Source of the DNA: Hallerella succinigenes
GTDB lineage: Bacteria > Fibrobacterota > Fibrobacteria > Fibrobacterales > Fibrobacteraceae
Direction of reading: 5' to 3'
NCBI RefSeq assembly: GCF_002797675.1
Contig: NZ_PGEX01000001.1
Location: 1,178,001-1,242,000 of the forward strand
Length of the DNA: 64,000 bases
This document shows positions 63,438 to 64,000 of the stretch, one piece after another (the first letter of the stretch is position 1; every line of letters begins with the position of its first letter). The position numbers and the translations under genes were made by a program. Below the pieces are notes generated by a model that had not been told where the DNA came from, did no database searches, and saw only the letters and a program-made list of their open reading frames with translations.

Positions 63438-64000
63438 ATGCTTTTTTATGACACTGCGATACAATATTTAGAAAAAGAAAAAGAAAACCTGGCTCCACAA
63501 ACACAGCGGACTTATTTCTGGAATCTAAAAAAAATCCAACATTTTGCTCCAAATCTCGACTGTACAGCCATCGATGAAGATTTAATTCGGAAAATCCGAT
63601 CCCATTTACAAGATGTTGGCAACAAGCCGGCAACGATTAGCAAAGCCTTGTCGGTCCTGCGAATCTTTGTAAACAAGATGATCGTGGACAAATTGATTTC
63701 TGAAAACCCTTTCGAGCGAATCAAGATTGGACGAGTCTATTCGCATCGGGGATTCTTGACAATCCGTGAACTCAAAAGCTTGTACCTGAATTTCAGCGAC
63801 AGGCAAAGTGTATTAACACCAAATGAGCGCAATATTATGCGAATTTTTTTGTTTAGCTGTTTTACGGGGCTTCGCTACACAGATTTGAAGACATTGGATG
63901 CTTCTGAAATTTTTGACTGGAAAATTCGCAAGCAGACACACAAAACAGGCGAACCCGTTTACATACCGATTCCCATCCAAGCTCGGTTATTGATGCCGGA
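63438..64000 (+). CDS. Tyrosine recombinase (phage-integrase family), partial at window end
   Basis: At least 187 residues, open at the right edge. The SAM-like core-binding domain covers residues 1-95 (NLAPQTQRTYFWNLKKIQHF). The catalytic domain has FTGLRYTDLKTL with the first catalytic Arg and KTGEPVYIPIP with the beta-hairpin Lys. The remaining His, Arg and Tyr lie beyond the window. AGGAGG sits 4 bp before ATG 63438, so I chose it; the frame also runs back in phase to ATG 63315. It ends the pilin cassette array and could act on the TACGTGAAG sites, or it could belong to another element. Confidence 0.85.
   Translation, partial: MLFYDTAIQYLEKEKENLAPQTQRTYFWNLKKIQHFAPNLDCTAIDEDLIRKIRSHLQDVGNKPATISKALSVLRIFVNKMIVDKLISENPFERIKIGRVYSHRGFLTIRELKSLYLNFSDRQSVLTPNERNIMRIFLFSCFTGLRYTDLKTLDASEIFDWKIRKQTHKTGEPVYIPIPIQARLLMP

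Overview
The window looks like a chromosomal segment from a Fibrobacter-type bacterium (Gram-negative cell plan, cellulolytic lineage). The signs are a lipoprotein with the serine-run linkers common in Fibrobacter, the 3' end of a probable glycoside hydrolase 5 cellulase at the left edge, FadL, TolC and TonB-dependent outer-membrane proteins, and a surface-polysaccharide locus. The genus is inferred from family-level features; I could not search databases.

Layout. 1-5.05 kb: end of a hydrolase gene, then a restriction-modification island (cytosine-C5 methyltransferase plus an MvaI/BcnI-type endonuclease broken by an IS630 element). The island lies between two 30-bp repeats, one of which is the 3' end of tcdA. 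5-26.1 kb: core genes: tcdA, a FadL porin, lemA and an M48 protease, prfA-prmC, TPR proteins, a sigma factor, a DUF971-Mrp pair, a fluoride channel, a double ABC ATPase, batD-batE, an adaptor-TolC pair, an LRAT-domain protein and tRNA-Val(CAC). 26.1-30.9 kb: ptsN, aroD, then a cobalamin riboswitch driving a BtuB-like receptor and a propeller-like lipoprotein that may act like BtuG. 30.97-53.33 kb: a surface-glycan locus with sugar-nucleotide enzymes, Wzm/Wzt export, several glycosyltransferases and a GT-C-like membrane protein. Two foreign modules interrupt it: an AAA ATPase-DUF4276 pair and a HipBA module. Each sits between a broken copy and an intact copy of the start of the neighbouring glycan gene.

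53.34-64 kb is the most unusual part. Seven promoterless segments of 105-125 codons each begin at a conserved TACGTGAAG core (protein start YVKLQ/YVKMQ) and end in TPxFxxIGK/Q plus stop. They encode what look like C-terminal globular domains of type IV pilins (paired cysteines, no N-terminal helix). They occur on both strands, twice as convergent pairs. One has an amber codon. An eighth copy of the core stands alone. The spaces between them hold toxin-antitoxin or selfish-type modules: AbiE, two DUF4143 ATPases, a PIN pair, a GNAT pair and a DUF3791/DUF3990 trio. The array ends at a tyrosine recombinase that runs off the right edge. I read this as a silent pilin cassette array, perhaps shufflon-like or gene-conversion based, held in place by addiction modules. 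The expressed pilin gene with the constant N-terminus is not in the window.

Three modules outside the array (restriction-modification, AAA/DUF4276, HipBA) are each flanked by 30-58-bp direct repeats derived from the adjacent gene. This points to a common insertion or exchange route that leaves the recipient gene intact.
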